NCBI GenBank assembly: GCA_009760855.2 | Contig: WPIO01000002.1 | Location: 4,680,001 to 4,744,000, forward strand | Length of the DNA: 64,000 nt | Direction of reading: 5' to 3' | Source: Cristatella mucedo | Taxonomy: Eukaryota > Bryozoa > Phylactolaemata > Cristatellidae | In this document: positions 12,136-24,414 of the stretch, piece after piece | How positions within the stretch are numbered: the first letter of the stretch is position 1 | Layout: every line of letters begins with the position of its first letter | Notes under the pieces: model-generated | The model's database searches: none | What the model saw: only the letters and a program-made list of their open reading frames with translations | What the model was told of the DNA's origin: nothing | Translations under genes and position numbers: made by a program

Positions 12136-12384
12136 TGAGCATAGCAAGAAGTAGTGGCAGACTCGCACTTGCCAGGGAGGGCGCTGCAAACTCTAGAATT
12201 CACGAATGCTCTCATAATTCAAGAGAATAATCCCTTCAAAGTTTTGAAAGCTGATGATACCATGACAGTGCTACAGGAAGCAGCCAGCTGGTGAAGATTT
12301 ACTGTGCAAAGTCACCATCAACTGAGAAACATTCAGGAATAGGTCAAAAGACTGTGGCATGTGCTCACTCTGGATAGAGCTCAC

Positions 12385-12638
12385 CTTTCAAAAACTGGTA
12401 CAATAGTACATCTCCATCGGCGTCGAAAGCCTGAGCATCACAGACTAGGGCGCCGATCGCCTTGCCACGTTCAATGAGCACTTGCATTCCACTTGGGAAC
12501 ACGGGCGTTGACATGTCAACCTGGCTCAGCACTACCGTTATGTTTGTGCTTCCACTGCGGCTGATATTTCCATGATCAGTGGCAGTGACTTGTAGGTTAT
12601 AGCCACCTGTGCTTCGCACGGCATTATAATCCAGGGGC
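12385..12638 (-). CDS. Cadherin exon 7
   Basis: Phase 2 in after ctaaacag and phase 1 out before gtgagc. Encodes PLDYNAVRSTGGYNLQVTA (an LDYE-like strand plus the VTATDHG motif), the boundary NITVVLSQVDMSTPVF and the acidic FDADGDVLLYQFLK core. The calcium linker is degenerate. The 6.5-kb intron before this exon carries family C, SINE and LINE fragments. Confidence 0.9.
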
Positions 12639-13094
12639 CTGTTTAGACGTTAGTGAAGGGAAATTCATCACAATAAGCAAAATGCCACAAGGTGGATTAG
12701 TCTATTCAAAAGCCTTTGACCAACGACTGACACCAGTTCATGGTTAGCAAGGACGAGGACATAAGTTATTGGGCTGCAACATGCTACTAAAAGATATACA
12801 AACTGTCGAGGAGGCACACTAGTTACGGTACCACCTTGGCACTAACCAACAGTACTTGCTAAGAAACCTATAGTTATACAGTAGTAAGGAACAGAAAACA
12901 ACAGTAATTATAAGTAAACTAATTTAACGCAGTAGTGCATTGTCAACTATACACACAAGTGGGCAAATAAAGGGCCAGCAGAATACCGATGACAAAAGGA
13001 CTATAAGCCCTGGTGTCTTTAGTACCCAGCTTACAGTTCTGCAGGTGTAAGCTTAGTTTTTAAAAAAAAGGTTAGCAGATTTAATATAAGGATC

Positions 13095-13265
13095 ATGATA
13101 GCCCATGATGTAAGGTGCTTGCTCTTACCGATCAAGGTCGTGGGTTCGAATCCTTTAGTGAGTGATCCTTTACTGTCAACTGCAAGCTGTAGTGATAGCA
13201 CTTAAGGCTCTTCTGCTGCTACAGAAATGAAGCTGTCAAAGCAGTTAATATCTATTTTTATCTAT
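13095..13265 (+). mobile_element. tRNA-related SINE
   Basis: B box gggttcgaatcct at 13140-13152 is nearly canonical. Body word actgcaagctgtagtgatag; 3' part ggctcttctgctgctacag. Forms a tail-to-tail pair with the next element. Confidence 0.85.
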
Positions 13266-13267
13266 TT

Positions 13268-13410
13268 ATGTGTAGCCTCGGTTACATAGCAACAGAAGAG
13301 CCTTAACGGCAATCACCACTGCTTGCAGTGGGCAATTAAGGATCGCCCACTTCAAAGCTCAAACCTGTGACCTGGCTCGTTAAGAGTGAGAACCTTATCT
13401 CCAGGGCTAA
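13268..13410 (-). mobile_element. tRNA-related SINE
   Basis: Inverted copy of the same family (gcaacagaagagcctt, atcaccactgcttgcagtgg, aaggatcgcccac). Immediately abuts the plus-strand copy at 13095. Confidence 0.8.
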
Positions 13411-13639
13411 GACCCAGGGAAAAATTTTAATATGGCAGTATTCAAATGATCTTTATCGTCGTTATGTATCTCTTTATGTCATGATGACTTGGCTGACCAC
13501 CGAGCTTTTTCCACTATCATAAACAGCCACTAGATTGTAGCCCAGTTGTTAGGTACTCCCTCTTCCCAACCCAGGGAGTGGGTCCTGCAGAAAGCACTCT
13601 AATAGAACTTTGATGAAATATTACAATTTGCTACAATAT

Positions 13640-14260
13640 ATTATTAACTAATAAATTCAGATAATTATTGCTACACGTGGCATCAAACTTCCTGGTGCTA
13701 CATTTTCAGCAATCATGGACATGCATAGCAGTACTTATTCAACCTAAATCAGAACTCAACTACTGCATGAACGTACAAGCAGAGGTCAACTCATAGTTCA
13801 AATTTCACGTTGATCCGTAAAGTGTTGGCCAATTTATGGATTTTACAAGACACAATGCTACACTGTAGTTGTGCACCCCTACAAGCTGCAAACATCTACC
13901 TCGATCTACCAAGGTTTAACAAGTTGGGACACAAGTCGCATATGATGCTGAGATCAGTAAAAATTTGTATTTGCAGATATGTTTCTTATGGGTTAGCCAT
14001 TGTTTGCATAATCATATTTTCCTTTCACATGGAAATCATCAAAACCTTCGATCCTATTTCTAGCATATTTGTCCTATGAAAGGAGCCCCAAACAAATATT
14101 CGATTGATGAACGAGTGCTTCAGTTTTTCACCGACATTTACCCTTAAATCTTCAAGAGCAACGACAAACAAAATCTTGAGGCATAGCTTGTATATCGAAT
14201 AGAGCAGCAACAGACCGGTCAGCAGGAAGCACTTACACAGCCTTGCATTAAAAAGCAAAG
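13640..14260 (+). repeat. Dispersed repeat family C
   Basis: Similar to 43860-44440 over about 600 bp. Shared words: ttggcc.a.ttatgga.ttta, acaagctgcaaacat, ttcaacaagttgg against tttaacaagttgg, and cgatcc.atttcta. A part recurs near 30.8 kb. Possibly a decayed transposon; no recognised protein. Confidence 0.7.
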
Positions 14261-14299
14261 CGTCCTGTATCTACCGAAGGTACAAATCACGGCACTTGA

Positions 14300-16900
14300 G
14301 ACGTAGGGTGACTCAAGCAAGCAAGCTATGTCTTCCATCTATTGTAGCATAATGTTACTTGAAGCGCTCATAGCGATTCAAGAACAGGTCGTGATCAGAC
14401 ACTTAACTCTGGGTCAATCCTGCATTTTCGGACAGCACTCAAACTCATAAAACACTATTTCTTGGTTCAAGACTACTCTCCCGGTTTAAAAAAGTATCTT
14501 CTCCAGTCAGCTTTCCCTTCACCCCAGCAAACTTGTCTTTTTTTTACATCTTCCGGAGGCTTGCCAGAGTACTTGAGAGAATGATTTAGGGCATAATACT
14601 AGCTAGAGGTCTTACTATGAGTATCTTCACGTTTGCTCTAGCATACTGGCCCTAAGCATGACACTTGTTTGCTTCTGCACGGTTGACACTGTGCATGTCA
14701 ATAACCCTTGGATAGCGACTCTCTTGCAGCTTATTCTAATTCGCCTGAATAGAGATTTAAGTTCCCTTAGTGTGCAATACAACCAACGTACTATTATCAT
14801 TATTATTATTATTATTATCATTATTACTTTTATTATGAGGCACACAAACCAGTAAAAGGGTTCGATCGAGTCCTTCAGCAGGCAATCCTGTATTGCCCCC
14901 ATTGCAATACATCGAAGCAGATACGGTTCGTCTGCCACTATACATGAGGCTGCTGAATCATCTGATCATTACTTTTTTTTTATTAAACTGCCAACTGCAT
15001 CAAACATACCGAGCAGCAATTTGGACAGCAGAGACAGCTACCAGCTTGAAATAGTTGTTACTTTGCTCTAAAATAGCTTAGCAATTTGCTGCCCTGGCAT
15101 AAGTGGTCTGAAATGTGTAAGTTTTGTAGTTCCCTGTGTTTCAAGCCTTGGGGAAATAACTGCTAAGCGAGCAACTCTCTTAGTACAGCCACTGAGCCCC
15201 CTTTACCACTGTGTGGACCCAGCCAGCCGGCCCACATTGCCACCGTTCGAACTACTGCCTGTTTCTGGAATGATTCCTGAGTAGGACAGTCAGCTGCAGT
15301 TTCTGCTGACCTCTGACCAGCCAGTCACATAAACAGACATCTGCTGACTTTCAAAGCATCTAGGAATGTGGTAGCAGCCCGTATGAGTCACTACTGGAAA
15401 ACTGCAAAGTACAGCTGTCAGATTGAAACCTTAGTACACAAGCCGATAACCCAAGGGGCCTAAAAGTCAGAACAGGACTTCAATCAGGAAGCAAACTGAC
15501 CATAATTCTTCGAATGGTTTGCCAGGAGGGTACGTGATAAAGTCACAAGAAAAATCGCCTATAACTGCAGATCGAACTTACTGTTCACTTTTCAATGCAG
15601 TGATTCAACCAGTGAATAGACTTATTAGTGGAGATTCAGAGATACATACACATTTACATAGCTGTAGTTGACGGCCGAGAGTTTTTTTTGGTTGTTAGAC
15701 TAATCATGCAAAAACCCAAATCAATCTGGGTGAACTAAACTTTGAGCACCAAGCACGAATGTATTGAGATAAGTTCGTGTGTGCGCATGTAAACCAGTGA
15801 GCATACAATTGTGTTTATGTGAATGTATGAGCAGAAAGTTAGCTCTGGCCGTCATGCAATGAGCCAAGTATGCATAATTGTTTAAGCCTGTAGCATGGAA
15901 GATTATTATTACAAGCTCCTGCTGCTGATGCTGTCAAAATAGCAGCTCCGTAAACGTTTCTGCTTCAATTAACAACGAGCAAAAAAAATGAATTGCAATC
16001 ACGGGATCAGAGCTGGTGACCAATCACGGGGACAAAAACTGTGCACTAGCCCAGCTACTAAGCAATAACTTGCACGACAACCATGACCACTAAATGGCTT
16101 TTTTGCTGAAGAGCTCTCTATAATGAACTGCTAGCCTAAGTAGCTTTCAGTGCACAATGTATTACCAATAGCATTCATCCTTTGTAAAAAAAAAAAAGAC
16201 AGGTGAAAAGCATAGCTAATTTGGAGGGTAGTAGAGAAGCAAAGAACTATAAGGGGGTGGCTAGAACACAAGAACCAGAATCGGCAGCGTGAGAACTGAT
16301 AGCCCCATTGTAGAAGACTTGCCAACATGCGCTCTGCCACCTGGGACTCGAAGAGCAACTGTAGACAAAATTATTCGCGATGGGAATGACATGCTAATTT
16401 ATCGTCCACCGAGGACACGAGAAATACAAGCTGCCACTCTGTTTTTATGACCTCTCACCTCCCGACACAGAGCGCTCTCATCTGCGTTCGTGTTCGCTGC
16501 AGAATTCTTCCGAAAACCTTAATTCTTGCGAACATCGTATATGGAAACGATACAGCTAAGACCTGTTTAAAGTAATTCTGATTGTTATTTGACCGTAGGG
16601 TGTAAGAAATTACGTGCCTATGGATATCTAAAAGCTTAGCTACACCGGCAGCTAGTAACCTGCATGTTAGTTATGATCGTCAGCAGCTGTTATCGCTCCG
16701 TCATCATTGATCAAATGCATTCCTAGATATTGATGCTGTTGCTAGGATTCGTGAACTATGCATTAACCAAAGAAAAGCACCCCGGAGCCACAGCAATGGT
16801 CGGAACCACCAGCTCAGATGCCACTCGTTGGGCGGGAACCGCCACCTGAGTACCCGCTCGTTTGGTATTCCTAGCATTGTCTCGAACCGCTCAGCATGCT
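14300..16900. other. Cadherin intron without recognised genes
   Basis: Includes a short (ATT)n tract at 14795-14835 that resembles a LINE-A tail, but no clear LINE body. No supported exon on either strand. Confidence 0.45.
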
Positions 16901-17315
16901 GCCCCACATGCTTCACTGTGAATCTCTCTAATTTATTGGCTATCAGGCCTGTTATAACTCCATCGGCCCGACTTAACACTTGCCTTTGGAATCCTCGCTC
17001 AATGTGCAATAAACCTCTAGTAATAAGCGACCTTATTTCTGAAAATGGTCTCGACCTGCTCACCGTAACTGAAACTTGGCTAAAATCAATGAACTGCCCG
17101 ACAATTAAGATGCTACCCTAACTGGTTTCTCATTCTTTCACACCCCTAGATCCATCAAAACTGGAGGTGGAGTTGCTGTTATTGTGCACTCGAAATTCAA
17201 CTTCAAGCCATTTGCAGTACCCTCGAAACAGTCTCGTGGATCGATTGTCTCGGTCTCATCCGAAAACAAGCTACCGATGGTGGCAGTAGTCTATCGCCTA
17301 CCAGGTACCAAATCC
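16900..17315 (+). mobile_element. LINE endonuclease-domain fragment
   Basis: Plus-strand LNTCLWNPRSMCNKPLVISD and GLDLLTVTETWL match the N-terminus of L2/CR1-type APE endonucleases (...RSIxNK...LTETWL). Then, in shifted frames, KTGGGVAVIVHSKFNFKPF and MVAVVYRLPG. Confidence 0.85.
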
Positions 17316-17319
17316 TTCT

Positions 17320-17740
17320 TTATCTAAGTCTTCTTTTCAAATGTCGTCAAGTCAGGGAAGTCGGTCAAGATATCGTTACATCAGTCAGGAGTGACTTTCA
17401 TGCTATGGGAGTATTGGAATTTAGGCATGGTCTCTACAGGATTTGAGGTTAGTTAGAGGCACAGATGGGCAGGTGGTACGAGTGGTTCGAATAGGTGAGA
17501 AGGAGCAGGAGAACGAAGGGACCTAAAAGTGAGCTACAAATATCTTGAAGTCGATACGATTCTTGGCTGGGAGAAAGTGCATGTCAGTGAGATGTAGGAA
17601 GTAGTTGTGAAGTTCGCGACAGACGCACTCAGCTAAGGGGTTTTGCATCAGCTGCAAGCATCTTATTGAGCAGGCAGGAAGACTTGCAAGAACTAAATTA
17701 CAGAAGTTTGTATAGGCTATCACACATGCCTGTGCCAACT
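17320..17740 (-). mobile_element. LINE-A-type 3' fragment
   Basis: Minus-strand ORF remnant CNLVLASLPACSIRCLQLMQ and FLPAKNRIDFKIFV (RT thumb and connection pattern) abutting the endonuclease fragment in opposite orientation. Confidence 0.75.
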
Positions 17741-18350
17741 AACTAGCTGTGGTGTCCTGTCTAACTAGGCCCAATTTTCGTAGTTTTCCATTACAGAAAG
17801 AGGTAAACTTGACTGTAGAGCTGATGTAGTCGGTTAGAGAAAAAAAAACATTTTGTGACAGGACATCTACATTCTGGGCTAAAGTAGACACCGTGACCAA
17901 GCCAATTGTGATAGTTGGGATTTCTAATTTCCGAGTAACAAAATGTTTGTGCAACAAGTGAGATTGCAAAAATCCATTGCACAACAGCACTAGCACCCTA
18001 TGCAATTAAAGCACTGTCTATAAACAAAGACCAAACTAGCTATCTGGAACAACTCATTTGTACAGTCCCTAGAAAGAGATTCATGTCTCTTAGGGTGCTA
18101 CAAAAATGTCCTATTTTTATTTACACATAAAAAGTAAGTGAGCATACAGCTACATCAGTAGCAGTAAGTCACTAATACCCCGGATGACAAGAGTGATTGC
18201 ATGCAAGTAGTTCAGAGGACAGCAGACAGCTTGCACCACCTACTGTGCATGGTACCCCTGTTGCAGTCAGCAACAACACCACGGCTGGAGCCGGGACGAG
18301 ACCATTCAAACACCCGCAGAGGCAGCTTTCACCATCCTTTGTGCTCTGAG

Positions 18351-18370
18351 CATATATATATATATATATC

Positions 18371-18414
<44 letters not shown>
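18351..18414. repeat. (TA)n microsatellite
   Basis: Two TA runs separated by tccca. Confidence 0.95.
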
Positions 18415-18417
<3 letters not shown>

Positions 18418-19009
18418 ATTATATGGACTGTCATTGGGATATTGGATGACGATTTCTTAAGAGGTAAGGAAGGAGTTTCCTGAGCTCCAAAACGACAGGA
18501 TGTCTACGACACCTCCCCAAACAGAGATTGGTGCTCCCGCCAAAGAAGTGACAGATCCTCTGCACATCGAGAGTGCACTATGCTGCCTGCTCCTAATAAC
18601 GAATAACGAGCTTAACACCACTCCTCACACTACCTGGGTGGTTCATGAGTCCATAAAGCATTTCGGCCACTGGTTCAACATGAGCCTTTAAGCAACACGA
18701 CCACTGCACCCCACACAAACAAATAAGAATTAAGAAATAGTCACTGCCAATGCAAGGGTGTGCTGTAGTAGCTTTAGGTATCTGCTGCTGGTGCTTAACA
18801 AAAAACAGCACACAGCTCAAAGGCAGAAATGATTGACTTACCCCAAAGACAGAGGAAGCCCAGCTGCTGGGAAGTGATCTCTGACTAGCAAGGCTGACAA
18901 CTCATTAAGGGCGGATTCAAGCAGCCGCAATTAATGGATAGCAAGCTAAACCTGGCTCTGGGTTGAATCGGACTAACAGAAGGTGCTGCAGAACCAAGAA
19001 AAAAGTAAA

Positions 19010-19165
19010 GGATAGCTGATTAAACAGCATCGTTGATATAGTAGGCAGAAGAGTCATAACGGCTATCACTTCTGCTTGCAATAGAGAATTGGTAGCAGCA
19101 AGACTCGAACCAACTAACTGGGTCGCGAAGTGTGAGCACATTATCCCTAGACTAATACGTAGGGG
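19010..19165 (-). mobile_element. tRNA-related SINE
   Basis: Divergent copy; B-box complement gactcgaacca, body ggctatcacttctgcttgca. Ends about 15 bp from cadherin exon 6. Confidence 0.7.
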
Positions 19166-19182
19166 CAAGTCAATACACTTAC

Positions 19183-19336
19183 CCAGCCACTCTCAGGATG
19201 CCAGAGTAACGGTAGCCTATTCCACCATTTGCAACAGGAACAGTAGTGATAGTGAAAGGTAGAAGAAGATCAGGTATCCATGACAGCGAATAGGTAAGGC
19301 GACCATTATCACCAAGGTCCGGATCATAGGCAGACA
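19183..19336 (-). CDS. Cadherin exon 6
   Basis: Phase 1 in after ttttacag and phase 2 out before gtaagt. Encodes VSAYDPDLGDNGRLTYSL, a textbook EC core with the DPD acidic motif, then RYSGILRVAG. Joined to exon 5 it reads GTTITTVSAYDPDLGDNG, which confirms the junction. Confidence 0.9.
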
Positions 19337-19583
19337 CTGTAAAAAGCAAGCTTCCATCAGCCAGGTACCACAGCATGCAAATAATGGCAGCATGTAGCTG
19401 CGGCAGGCCGCGCACGAGCACGAGGGCCTCTAGCACGTCCTCAATGGAAATGAGTAAGCACAATACACATTGCAGAAGAAAACTGGCACGTGATACCAAT
19501 CGCACAGGATGCACAAGGAAAACTAGTTGGAAACATACACCCACACCGACAAGAATTCACTAAGTAGCATCGCATGTGCGCGT

Positions 19584-19584
<1 letters not shown>

Positions 19585-19620
<36 letters not shown>
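19585..19620. repeat. (CA)n microsatellite
   Basis: About 18 uninterrupted CA units. Confidence 0.95.
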
Positions 19621-19622
<2 letters not shown>

Positions 19623-20167
19623 TATCTCGTGATACCAACAGAAACTCGAGTCATTCAAAAGCCATGCTAAGAATTAGGTAAGTGGTTTCCTTAAGTCCCA
19701 GTGGAACCTATAAAGCTGTAACTTAAGAGAAAAGAAATAAAAACAATACCAAACTTTTTCTCATAGCACACATAAGATATGAGCATTGTCAGAAGACATG
19801 GGTAAGCCATACTACTGCACGCTGACAGCCGATTCCAGAGACAAATCCCTCAAGTAACACAAGGGTGGGTAATAATACGGTAAGAATCGCCAGACCGAGT
19901 CAGGGGCACAGCCGTCAGTGTAAAGGTGTCACTGACACGAGTTCTCGAGTGGCAGAGGGACGATGAGATGGAGTTGCATTGTTAGCCCAATCTGATGCAC
20001 CCAACACTCACTATACTGAAACGTGCAGCTCGATGGGGCAACAGATGCTCAATAAGGTGACTGCTATGCACCGCGATTGCTTTGGCTTAACTACGAGCCA
20101 GATGCTAAAAGGACAATCAACGAGGCGATTCATCTCTTTGTTTCTGACCAAAAATGGTAATACCAAC

Positions 20168-20282
20168 CTGTTGTTATGGTGGTCCCCACGGGAACATCAG
20201 CATCAAAGGGATTGGAAAGAACAAGCATCATCCCGCCGAAGTCCGGAGCATTTGCGTTATCCGGCAGAATGGTCACGTTGAC
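20168..20282 (-). CDS. Cadherin exon 5
   Basis: Phase 0 in (gttccag, then GTC AAC GTG) and phase 1 out (aacag, then gttggt). Encodes VNVTILPDNANAPDFGG and LSNPFDADVPVGTTITT, an EC linker plus the first strands of the next repeat. The linker reads PDNANAP in place of DxNDNxP. Confidence 0.88.
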
Positions 20283-20437
20283 CTGGAACGTCAAATTAAA
20301 AGCTTGAGCATAGCCTTTACCGACTGCCGTCCTAATAGCATCATGAACTCGTGCCAGGTAGTAAAAGCCTAACAGCAACTAGATGAAAGATGGAAGTTCG
20401 TGCTTTTAACAGGGCAGTAAAAGCGGGGACTTTATAT

Positions 20438-20598
20438 ACAAATACATACATAAATACATACATACATAAATACATACATACATATATACATACATACATA
20501 CATACATGCATACATACATACATGCATGCATGCATGCATACATACATACATACATACATATATAGAGAGAGAGAGCGAGAGAGAGAGAGAGAGAGAAA
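20438..20598. repeat. (CATA)n then (GA)n microsatellite
   Basis: Tetranucleotide catacata/catgcatg variants followed by a GA run, in the intron between cadherin exons 4 and 5. Confidence 0.95.
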
Positions 20599-20733
20599 GG
20601 AAATTCGAGAGACTATACCCCAAGCCTGGTAATTCATGCAGACTCTAGGTAGCACACAAAACCGTGCAGACAGAGGCAATCGGCTGCGCAAGCTTGCACT
20701 CCACACTTCGATGACGAGCCTATGTTCACTAAC

Positions 20734-20965
20734 CTGTACGGTGCTGGAGAGGTAAGTGTCCCTCTCTATCACTGTCACAGTGAACTGGTACTGCAGCGAG
20801 TCATAGCCGTAGAGCAGGTTAATAGCACGAAGAGTAATCAAGTTGGCCACATTGCTACCGCTTACATCCAGACGAAACAGGGGCTGTGGAAACGGTGGAA
20901 CGACCGTTCCCATAGCAAATGTAACAGGACTGCCCTGGAAGGACTTGGCAATGATTGTTTGTGCT
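20734..20965 (-). CDS. Cadherin exon 4
   Basis: Phase 2 in after ttccag and phase 0 out before gttagt. The translation runs AQTIIAKSFQGSPVTF to LQYQFTVTVIERDTYLSS, the second half of an EC repeat. It completes the exon 3 valine codon exactly and joins exon 5 to give the typical boundary STVQVNVTILPDNANAPDF. Confidence 0.9.
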
Positions 20966-21176
20966 CTGGAACAGTAAGGATATCAAATCATCAGACCTTG
21001 AACACAGGGAACAACAAAGGCATCTAAGCAGTTACATTAAGGGCCAGCCAATTCGCGTTCGGCATGGGCTCCACGCAGGAGATCTGACACAAACAGAAGA
21101 AGCTAATTCAGCATCTTCAGCCGTGAGAGCAGCCCAAGTGCGAAACGCATGTGGCAATGGAGGCACGCAGACTCAC

Positions 21177-21414
21177 ACATAGCCGACTGGAGCTTTCTCA
21201 GGAACGATGGGAAAGTAGACATCGGCGCCGAACTGTGGAGGCAACATGCCCACTGTGACCAGCACTTGAGCAGATGCAGACGGTGTGCCACTGACAGTGT
21301 TAACGTCGTGCACATAGACAGTCAACAGATATTGGGCACCGTCGGGCAGCAACCATTTTCTGCTCGTTGTTATCAGACCAGCAGCGCTCATATTAAAAGT
21401 GCCGCCTTCATTGC
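21177..21414 (-). CDS. Cadherin exon 3
   Basis: The acceptor ctctgcag leads into GC AAT GAA (phase 1 in), and the donor gtgagt leaves phase 2. It encodes the end of an EC repeat (YLLTVYVHDVNTVSG), the boundary VLVTVGMLPPQFG and the start of the next repeat (VPEKAPVGYV). The linker lacks the DxNDN calcium motif. A LINE reverse-transcriptase fragment begins within about 40 bp upstream of this acceptor. Confidence 0.9.
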
Positions 21415-21429
21415 CTGCAGAGGAACAGC

Positions 21430-21990
21430 AGTGGCATGTCCAGAACACAGTGCTGCAATGGCTTAGATCTTATCTCACCAAAAAACAATCATCCAGTAAG
21501 CAGTTGACGAACGGGGGTGCCGCAGGGATACATTTTAGGTACACTCGTTTTCACAGTCTATACTCCCCCTCTTACCGATGTAACCACCAAGCACAATTTA
21601 GACTTTCCTTTTGACACAGACGATATGCAGCTGTGCTTGTTCTATAATCCTTCCCTGTATTCCGGCATCACAAACTCTCTCAGCCCCCTAGCAGCATACA
21701 TTGCTGGCACTTGCATTTAGATGGCAGCAAACGTCCTGAAATTGAATGACAAAACGCCAATTTAATAATTGTAGGCAACCAAGTGCAAACGTAGAAACTG
21801 GAAAGCGAAACTCTCTAGATCATTATATCGGCATATCGCCTCTAGCCTCCACCCAGAGTCTACCAGAATCTACATGCCCACGTCCAAAATGACTAGACAC
21901 TACAAGTAGCGATCAGCTCCACAGTCAAGTTTACCTACTTTCACCAACATACACAGCCGAAATTCGGGCATGCTTGGATAAGGACACCAG
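21430..21990 (+). mobile_element. LINE reverse-transcriptase fragment
   Basis: Plus-strand LQWLRSYLTKKQSSSKQLTN, GYILGTLVFTVYTPPLTDV (PQG block) and FDTDDMQLCLFYNPSLYS, where the catalytic YADD reads DTDD. Typical L2/CR1 RT. A (ATT)-rich tract at 22170-22210 may be another LINE-A tail. Confidence 0.85.
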
Positions 21991-22311
21991 AGCGTAACTG
22001 GTCCAAGCATATTTGACATCCCGAATAGACTTCTGCACTTTACTCCTTGCTCGTCTTCCTCTAACTACACCCTTAAAGTTGGTGCACACTTTGCAACTGC
22101 AACGTTACACCACTGCTCATCAGTCTGAAATAGCTGACTTTCATGCAACGTATCGACTTCGAGGCCACTTTTCATTATAATAATAATTATTACTATTATT
22201 ATTATAATCATCATCATTAGAACACAGCCCACAACACCGAAAGTGTAGATGCTGAAGCAGTGCTGGTGGCAGTGGTGGCGGCTGTGCAAATTAAGACATG
22301 CGCACAATCAC

Positions 22312-22500
22312 CGGAGGCTATCCCGAAGACGAGCGAGCTCCCGACGTCCCTGTCGAGAGCGTTCAGCTGGAGCACACTCGTGCCTGCCGGTGCAAAGTAT
22401 GACACACTGGCCAAATAGGGTTGCGACGGTGGCTGCATGCTGAAAAATGGTGGCTTGTTGTTGACGGGCAAGATTGTCACATTGACGACAACCTGGTCCA
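22312..22500 (-). CDS. Cadherin exon 2
   Basis: The acceptor ttttcag is followed by TG GAC CAG (phase 1), matching exon 1. The 63 codons hold the EC boundary VNVTILPVNNKPPFF and the next repeat with the acidic NALDRDVGSS motif (DRD). The donor gtgatt leaves phase 1. The linker has VNNKP where canonical calcium linkers have DxNDN. A LINE-B 3' end lies immediately upstream at about 22525. Confidence 0.88.
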
Positions 22501-22524
22501 CTGAAAATGAAAGAAAGGACATAC

Positions 22525-22760
22525 ATTCATGGTAATCTAATGTATCTCCGTTTGTAACTCCACAAAGCCATACACACTATGTGGGTGTTATGCAGGAGTG
22601 TTTTGTATGGCGCAATCACAGCCAAAGCGACTTTTGGTAGCATTCGGTAGCTAACAGACTTCGCCTCACGCAACAAAGAAAAAGTGGGAAGAATACCAGA
22701 GTCAGGAGAGCAGTTGAGGTACTGAGTAGTGTGGAAGCAGCAGCTCACGACCACTGAAAA
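22525..22760 (-). mobile_element. LINE-B 3' end
   Basis: Inverted copy of the 11868 element: the plus strand shows aatgtatctccgtttgtaac, then agcattcggtagctaacaga and ttgaggtactgagtagtgtg. About 25 bp from cadherin exon 2. Confidence 0.85.
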
Positions 22761-24074
22761 GGATGAGCCATAGACGGCAGCAGGAGGGTAGTTGTCGTTG
22801 TACCTGTAGGACTATCATTGTGCAGCTGCTGCGCAAGAGATTGCCTGGTGAAGTTGGCAGCAGCCTTAACAATGCAAGCAGTGTCAAAATTGCTTTTGTG
22901 GGTTTAAGTAAACAATAATCACTGAATACATTTGGCTAGTAAGGTACTCCAGTACCCAAAAATAAGTATGCTGTGAGTAAGCACTGCTACTTCCATGAAA
23001 CAAGGTGGCAATCACAACCTAGGGCATCATGTGCCTCTAAAAGCTTTGCATTTGCTATTTTATGCCTGTTTTATTGTTGCATTTCCAAACGCCTATCCGA
23101 AAGCAGTGAATCGCTCCTCCAAGGTAACCGGACGAAGAACCATCTGGGTAAGGGCCACCAATGAACTCGAGAAGTTGCCAGACAGGGACTACAAAAGAAC
23201 CAGCTCCTGCACACTGCTACATTGCTTTTCCGAGTAATCTACTCTGAATTAAAACACATTCGCAGACCTAAACCTGTACCGTCAACTGCTGTTTGTTAAA
23301 GACCTTGGTTGTTAAAGGAGAGCACCTTACCTCTGGGCCAAACCAGGGCGACTCACAAATATATTATGCTTTATTATGGATCAAAGGCATTAGATATATC
23401 ATGCATAATCTCTCCCACTTTATCTCCCCACAACATACATGCGCACGTGTACACATGCACTCTCACATACCCGAGCAGGCTCACAGGCGCACGCACTGCT
23501 ACTGCTGCACAATGGTCTGGTCCATTTGCTGTGGTTCTGTTGACGCTGGCACCTCTGGTGCTGCTGCTGATCACTGCAAGCTTATGCTCTGTGCACCCTC
23601 GAATAATGCAGCCCCAAAAGTAGTGTTGGGTCAGATCAGCCACACTACCAGGCACTACAGTGGGGGGACTGTATAATCTGGTCTAGCACTTTCTGAAATT
23701 CAAAGGGTCGTTCTTTGTCCAGGTCGCCCTTTGTCCGAGGGTTGCCCCAATGCCTCTTTGTCTATGTGGCAATTTGCATCGATGGTCAATGTATCCTATG
23801 GCACTTTGTCATAGAATTCTGCTACCTAGGTAGAAGCTAGCACCTCAAAACCAATTAGGTAGACGCTAGGCTTTGACATACTACAAATGTTGTCGATCGG
23901 CAGCATTTGAGGGGCACCACAGGTTTGCCCCTGATCCAAAGCAGAGGTCAAGTGAGAGTGTGCAGACTCCTCTGGAAACTATGCAAAAGCCAAAATTAAT
24001 GAGTACAAGTGCAGCAGCATCAGCAAAATTGGGCTGTATCAGCCGACTGAAAGAACGCATCAATCTAAAAAAAT

Positions 24075-24240
24075 CCAGCTGATTTAACAGCCTATTTGTG
24101 TACAGTGGTAGAAGAGCCTTAAAGGCTATCACAACTGCTTGCAGCAGCAATAAAGGATGGCCTCTACAGGATTCAAACCCACGGCCTCGGGACGAGGTCA
24201 TAAAGAGCAACTGCCTTACCTAGTGCGCTCGTGACTCACC
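24075..24240 (-). mobile_element. tRNA-related SINE
   Basis: gctgatttaacagcctattt at the 3' end, B-box complement ggattcaaaccca, and the head gtgactcacc. Confidence 0.85.
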
Positions 24241-24414
24241 AATCTCAAAAAGAAATGAGCAACAGAATCCATAACTGCTGCATATAAGCTAAATTGATCG
24301 AGTTACAACGAATTCTGGACCTTAAGGAAGTTGCTGGGTCAGTAAATTGTACAACGAAAAGGGGCATTTGTATTTTCATTTGCATTTGCAATTTTCCTTT
24401 GTGCAGCAATCACT

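Noticed and set aside
13140-13152. Possible tRNA gene (near-perfect B box)
   Set aside because: No cloverleaf could be folded around it, and the body is shared by dispersed SINE copies.
20390-20632. Repetitive THIHTYI/CMYVCM frames
   Set aside because: Translation of CATA microsatellite.
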